A stretch of 10,034 bases of DNA from contig NZ_DQDX01000028.1 of NCBI RefSeq assembly GCF_003525665.1, forward strand, positions 27,475 to 37,508, read 5' to 3'. A program made the position numbers and the translations under genes. Shown one piece after another: positions 7,589 to 10,034 of this stretch. Source of the DNA: Flavobacterium sp. (GTDB lineage Bacteria; Bacteroidota; Bacteroidia; Flavobacteriales; Flavobacteriaceae). Under the pieces are notes generated by a model. It made no database searches. It saw only the letters and a list, made by a program, of their open reading frames with translations, and had not been told where the DNA came from. Each line of letters begins with the position of its first letter. Positions within the stretch are counted from its first letter, which is position 1.

Positions 7589-8431
7589 ATGGCAAAAACT
7601 ACTACCCGAAAACCCGCAGTTCGTAGAAAACCTACCAAGAAAAAGAAGTCTTTTTTTTCTCCAAAAGTCGTTGTTATTTCAATTTTAATTTTAGGATTTT
7701 TCTTCGGAGTTTATCATTATCGCAATGCTATTTTGTATTATTTTAGTTTCAAATCAGATAAAGTTTTGAAGGCTGATAAAGTAGCGCAAGCTAGAATTTT
7801 CCAAATTTTAGAAGCACATAAAAACCTAACTTTCGGTTTGGATGTATCACAATATCAAGGTGATATTAATTGGAGTGAAGTAGATTCAGTTGAAAATAAA
7901 TTTCCATTGCATTTTGTTTTAATTCGAGCAACAGCTGGCGATGACAAAGAAGATAAACAATTTGATGCCAATTGGAAAGGAGCCAAAAAACATAACTTAA
8001 TTCGCGGCGCTTATCATTATTATCGTCCAAATGAAAATTCTATTGAGCAAGCCAATAATTTTATAAAAACCGTAAAACTCAGTAAAGGCGATTTGCCACC
8101 AGTTTTAGATATTGAACAACTTCCTAAAAACCAATCTATTGATAGTTTGAAAGTAGGGTTAAAGCGTTGGCTCAAAAAAGTCGATGCACATTATAAAGTA
8201 AAACCTATAATTTATACTGGCGAACGATACTATGAAGATTTTTTAAAAGAAGAATTCGAAGGTTACACTTTTTGGGTTGCCAACTACAATTTTTTTGAAG
8301 AAAACATTAAAGACGATTGGCTCTTTTGGCAATTTACAGAGAAAGCCGTTATAAAAGGAATCAATCATAATGTAGATTTAAACATCTATAACGGAACTCC
8401 AAAGATGTTGGAATATTTGACTATTAATTAA
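7589..8431 (+). CDS. Membrane-anchored glycoside hydrolase family 25 (lysozyme-like muramidase)
   Basis: The 280-residue product (from ATG 7589) has a strongly basic N-terminus (residues 3-20, rich in Lys/Arg), one membrane helix (about 27-44) and an extracytoplasmic GH25 domain (about 80-275). GH25 enzymes cut the beta-1,4 bond between MurNAc and GlcNAc in peptidoglycan. The diagnostic sequences are present: GLDVSQYQGDINW with Asp85, FVLIRATAG (109-117), RGAYHYYRP (139-147), PPVLDIEQL with the acidic DIE at 174-176, PIIYTG, FWVANYN and a final VDLNIYNG. The acidic residues expected for catalysis are retained, so the enzyme is probably active. Uncleaved membrane anchoring suggests local wall remodelling in the periplasm rather than a released lytic enzyme. 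I chose ATG 7589 over a TTG 18 bp upstream because MAKTTTRK is a normal start. The gene may be co-transcribed with pssA or use its own weak promoter (TAAGTTTG at 7544-7551). Confidence 0.9.
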   Translation: MAKTTTRKPAVRRKPTKKKKSFFSPKVVVISILILGFFFGVYHYRNAILYYFSFKSDKVLKADKVAQARIFQILEAHKNLTFGLDVSQYQGDINWSEVDSVENKFPLHFVLIRATAGDDKEDKQFDANWKGAKKHNLIRGAYHYYRPNENSIEQANNFIKTVKLSKGDLPPVLDIEQLPKNQSIDSLKVGLKRWLKKVDAHYKVKPIIYTGERYYEDFLKEEFEGYTFWVANYNFFEENIKDDWLFWQFTEKAVIKGINHNVDLNIYNGTPKMLEYLTIN

Positions 8432-8460
8432 TTTGAATCTAATAATCAATTGTTTAGAAG

Positions 8461-8495
8461 TGACGTAAAAATGTCATATCTATTTCAGCTGAAAT
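8461..8495. promoter_or_regulatory. Candidate operator pair upstream of the XRE-fusion gene
   Basis: Two symmetric sites lie just upstream of the putative promoter. One is TGAC (8461-8464) and GTCA (8473-8476), separated by 8 bp. The other is a perfect 14-bp palindrome, ATTTCAGCTGAAAT (8482-8495). Their centres are 20 bp apart, about two helical turns, so dimers could sit on the same face. Binding by the XRE-domain protein encoded next door is inference. Confidence 0.4.
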
Positions 8496-8497
8496 TT

Positions 8498-8528
8498 TTG
8501 GTTTCTTTTTTTGAAAAGCATAATCTTG
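8498..8528 (+). promoter_or_regulatory. Bacteroidota-type promoter for the XRE-fusion gene
   Basis: TTG at 8498-8500 and TAATCTTG at 8521-8528 (seven of eight positions of TAnnTTTG) are separated by 20 bp, within the usual spacing. Transcription would begin near 8534, about 12 nt before the ATG. The candidate operator palindromes end 2 bp upstream of the TTG. Confidence 0.5.
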
Positions 8529-8545
8529 CTGAACAATTTTGAAAT

Positions 8546-9397
8546 ATGAATCAACCAGAATTAGGAAAAAAGATTTTAGAATTAAGACTTGCAAAAGGAT
8601 TAACGCAAAGTGAACTTGCGGAAAAAAGTAATGTAAGTCTAAGAACTATTCAAAGGATTGAATTGGCAGAAGTTACGCCAAGAAGTTATTCTATAAAATC
8701 TATTTTTTCTGTTTTAGAGTTTGATTTTTATAACTCAATTGTTCCAAAAGAGAGTGAAAAGACGTCATCACTTAGAAATTGGATAATTAATTTGTTTAAT
8801 TTAAAAATTCACACAATGAAAAAATTATCATTCTTAACCATTGTATTTGTTGCCACTTTTTTATTGTTAACAAAAAATGATAGTCATGCGCAAAATATAA
8901 ATGGTTGGTTTAAAACAGGAAGTAAAGCAAAAAGTTATGAAATTGGACTTAATAGTTCTGAAAGTAAAACTGGTAAAAAATGTGCTTTTATAAAATCTAT
9001 TGATGAAGAAATTAATGGTTTTGGTGCATTGATGCAAAAATGCGACGCAAAACTCTATTTGGGTAAAAGGATCAAAATGACTGGTTTTGTGAAAGCAGAT
9101 GAAGTTCAAAATTGGTCTGGAATGTGGCTAAGAGTAGATTCAAAATATGGAGGAAAATCCTTGAGTTTTGATAACATGAAAAACAGACCAATTAAAGGTT
9201 CAACAGATTGGGTAAAATGTGAAATTACGTTAAATGTTCCAAACGAAAGTAGTACACTTAATTATGGTGTGTTGCTTAACGGAAAAGGAACTGTCTACTT
9301 TGATAGGGTTTCTTTCGAAGTTTTAGGTAATATTACTGAAGAAGTGGTTGTAAAGAAAATCCCTGAGAAACCTTCAAATATTGATTTTGAAGATTAA
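8546..9397 (+). CDS. XRE-type HTH regulator fused to a signal-peptide/membrane segment and a beta-rich extracytoplasmic domain
   Basis: This is a 283-residue protein in three parts. Residues 1-65 form an XRE/Cro-type helix-turn-helix domain (GKKILELRLAKGLTQSELAE, then NVSLRTIQRIE and TPRSYSIKSIF). Residues 66-90 are a linker. Residues 91-115 (MKKLSFLTIVFVATFLLL then TKNDSHA) read as a full signal peptide or a single membrane helix. Residues 117-265 form a beta-rich domain with GKRIKMTGFVKADEV, WSGMWLRVD, SFDNMKNRPIKGSTDW and YGVLLNGKGTVYFDRVSFEV. This is a jelly-roll/galactose-binding-like pattern that I cannot assign to a named family. If translated whole, it would be a one-TM protein with DNA-binding inside and a sensor domain outside, ToxR-like in layout. 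Alternatively the ATG at 8816 gives a separate secreted protein. It has its own promoter and ends at a strong hairpin. Confidence 0.8.
   Translation: MNQPELGKKILELRLAKGLTQSELAEKSNVSLRTIQRIELAEVTPRSYSIKSIFSVLEFDFYNSIVPKESEKTSSLRNWIINLFNLKIHTMKKLSFLTIVFVATFLLLTKNDSHAQNINGWFKTGSKAKSYEIGLNSSESKTGKKCAFIKSIDEEINGFGALMQKCDAKLYLGKRIKMTGFVKADEVQNWSGMWLRVDSKYGGKSLSFDNMKNRPIKGSTDWVKCEITLNVPNESSTLNYGVLLNGKGTVYFDRVSFEVLGNITEEVVVKKIPEKPSNIDFED
8816..8890 (+). other. Internal start and signal-peptide-like segment within the XRE-fusion gene
   Basis: The in-frame ATG at 8816 follows A/T-rich sequence (TTTAAAAATTCACACA), the usual look of a start region in this organism. It begins MKK, then a hydrophobic core (LSFLTIVFVATFLLL) and SHA before a Gln, a textbook signal-peptidase I site. 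It may be an alternative translation start, a relic of a formerly separate gene, or simply the membrane helix of the fusion. Confidence 0.5.
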
Positions 9398-9400
9398 GTT

Positions 9401-9442
9401 TAAAAACAGCAAAATTTACATTCCTAAATTTTGCTGTTTTTA
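9401..9442. terminator. Bidirectional intrinsic terminator
   Basis: A perfect 17-bp inverted repeat has arms at 9402-9418 and 9425-9441, each containing CAGCAAAATTTA or its complement, with a 6-nt loop. One more pair (9401/9442) extends it to 18 bp. On the plus strand the stem ends in a run of T and continues T-rich. On the minus strand the other arm also ends in T5. It begins 4 bp after the XRE-fusion stop and ends 2 bp before the end of the convergent small gene, so it serves both. Confidence 0.85.
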
Positions 9443-9444
9443 TA

Positions 9445-9684
9445 TTATTTTTTAGTCATTACAATCATAAAAACTACAAATCCAAAAAAGCACAACATAC
9501 CAACAAAAAATAAATACGATTTTGGATGTGCGAAATTTAGTGTTGCACCGAGATTTGGGTTCTTTTTATCAACTAATAAACGTTTGTCTTCTTTGTTGTA
9601 ATAGAACAAATTCCACTTCCAATTATTTGGATCTTTATGCCATTTTTCTAGTGTTTCTTTGTTTGGCGATTCTAAATCATTCAT
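9445..9684 (-). CDS. Small DUF5808-like membrane protein
   Basis: This is a 79-residue protein with no cleavable signal. The N-terminal 50 residues are polar and Trp/Lys-rich (KWHKDPNNWKWNLFYYNKED). A block KRLLVDKKNPNLGATLNFAHP resembles the short DUF5808 domain (a protein pattern of unknown function ending in TLNF.NP). One membrane helix (about residues 56-75, YLFFVGMLCFFGFVVFMIVM) and a short positive tail TKK follow. The charge pattern suggests an N-out/C-in or membrane-associated small protein, but topology is uncertain. Its start overlaps the end of the HepT gene by 8 bp (GAATGA arrangement), implying translational coupling. Function is unknown. The link to the toxin operon is a context observation only. 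Confidence 0.7.
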   Translation of the reverse strand: MNDLESPNKETLEKWHKDPNNWKWNLFYYNKEDKRLLVDKKNPNLGATLNFAHPKSYLFFVGMLCFFGFVVFMIVMTKK

Positions 9685-10027
9685 TTTCTTTCAATAAAGT
9701 GGAAATATCAATCTTTAATAAAGGTAAATGATTGATTATTATTGCCCAAATTGTTTCGTCAGAAATGTTATCATAAGCGTGAATAACTTGATTTCGCAAG
9801 CCAATTATTGCATTGGAGTCTTTTATTTTGGTTATAAGTGACGAATCTCTTTTGATAATTCTATTTGTTGCTTCTCCAATAATTTCGAGATTTCTTTCAA
9901 CAGCTCTTTTTCGCATCAGATTTTTTTGATATTCAAAAAAGTCCATTTTTTCATTAATAAAAAAACTCTCAATTTCATCAATTGCAAGTTTAATATCATA
10001 CAACCATTTTAAAATTCTATCGTCCAT
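9677..10027 (-). CDS. hepT: HepT-like ribonuclease toxin (DUF86, MntA/HepT type)
   Basis: This 116-residue, all-helical protein of the HepT/DUF86 family belongs to the HEPN superfamily. It has the opening DDRILKWLYDIKLAIDEIESF, the middle RKRAVERNLEIIGEATNRI typical of DUF86, and the catalytic R-x4-H-x-Y motif in LRNQVIHAYD (Arg78, His83, Tyr85). HEPN toxins of this type cut RNA. In the characterised MntA/HepT system the minimal nucleotidyltransferase MntA neutralises HepT by attaching AMP to the motif tyrosine, which is retained here. No MntA gene is visible. It would lie upstream on the minus strand, beyond position 10034, and a TAA 3 bases before this ATG (on the minus strand) could be its stop. 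The gene overlaps the DUF5808-like gene downstream by 8 bp. Length is normal and no motif is missing. Confidence 0.88.
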   Translation of the reverse strand: MDDRILKWLYDIKLAIDEIESFFINEKMDFFEYQKNLMRKRAVERNLEIIGEATNRIIKRDSSLITKIKDSNAIIGLRNQVIHAYDNISDETIWAIIINHLPLLKIDISTLLKENE

Positions 10028-10034
10028 AAATTAA

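Noticed and set aside
7464..7688. Plus-strand open frame of 74 codons reading MFSAQCSVFSVQY at its start
   Set aside because: It is a translation of the AGTGTTC tandem array and then overlaps the GH25 gene in another frame. It has a GTG start and no recognisable domain.
8867..9109. Minus-strand open frame of 80 codons
   Set aside because: It is antisense to the beta-rich domain of the XRE-fusion gene; composition is phenylalanine-rich as expected for antisense of A-rich coding DNA.
9522..9731. Plus-strand open frame of 69 codons
   Set aside because: It is antisense to the DUF5808-like gene and the end of hepT, both of which have domain support and consistent overlap.

Overview
The window is AT-rich bacterial chromosome that looks like Bacteroidota, most likely class Flavobacteriia (Flavobacterium or a close relative). 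Four things point there. Starts are preceded by A/T-rich sequence rather than Shine-Dalgarno motifs. Two promoters fit the Bacteroidota TTG / TAnnTTTG pattern. A PorV/PorQ-type outer-membrane protein is present. The XRE regulator and the intergenic heptamer repeat have a style I associate with flavobacterial genomes. The genus is inference; no rRNA or other marker gene is present.

Left part (1-4277, all +): the 3' end of a surface-polysaccharide cluster. A truncated GT4 glycosyltransferase, an O-antigen ligase/polymerase-like (Wzy/WaaL-type) membrane protein and a second GT4 glycosyltransferase overlap head to tail. A polyprenyl-phosphate hexose-1-phosphate transferase follows after 45 bp. 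Together they cover initiation of a lipid-linked sugar chain, its elongation, and polymerisation or transfer. The cluster ends at a palindromic intergenic element (4291-4377) with a hairpin that may stop transcription from both sides.

Middle part (4387-7456): a two-gene minus-strand unit encodes a PorV/PorQ-family outer-membrane beta-barrel and a DUF4105/Lnb-type membrane protein. It diverges from pssA, which encodes phosphatidylserine synthase and has a good promoter. All three concern the cell envelope.

Right part (7457-10034): nine tandem heptamers separate pssA from a membrane-anchored GH25 lysozyme-like protein. Next comes the oddest gene of the window (8546-9397). It is an in-frame joining of an XRE-type DNA-binding domain to what looks like a complete secreted beta-rich protein with its own signal peptide. 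It is preceded by two symmetric candidate operator sites and a promoter. A 17-18 bp perfect hairpin separates it from a convergent minus-strand pair: a HepT-type (DUF86) toxin that overlaps a small DUF5808-like membrane protein. The partner of HepT, an MntA nucleotidyltransferase, would be expected just outside the right edge.

No tRNA, rRNA, CRISPR array, insertion sequence or integrase was seen, and no stretch above 300 bp lacks a gene. The best candidates for something little described are the XRE/secreted-domain fusion with its operators, and the HepT-DUF5808 coupling.
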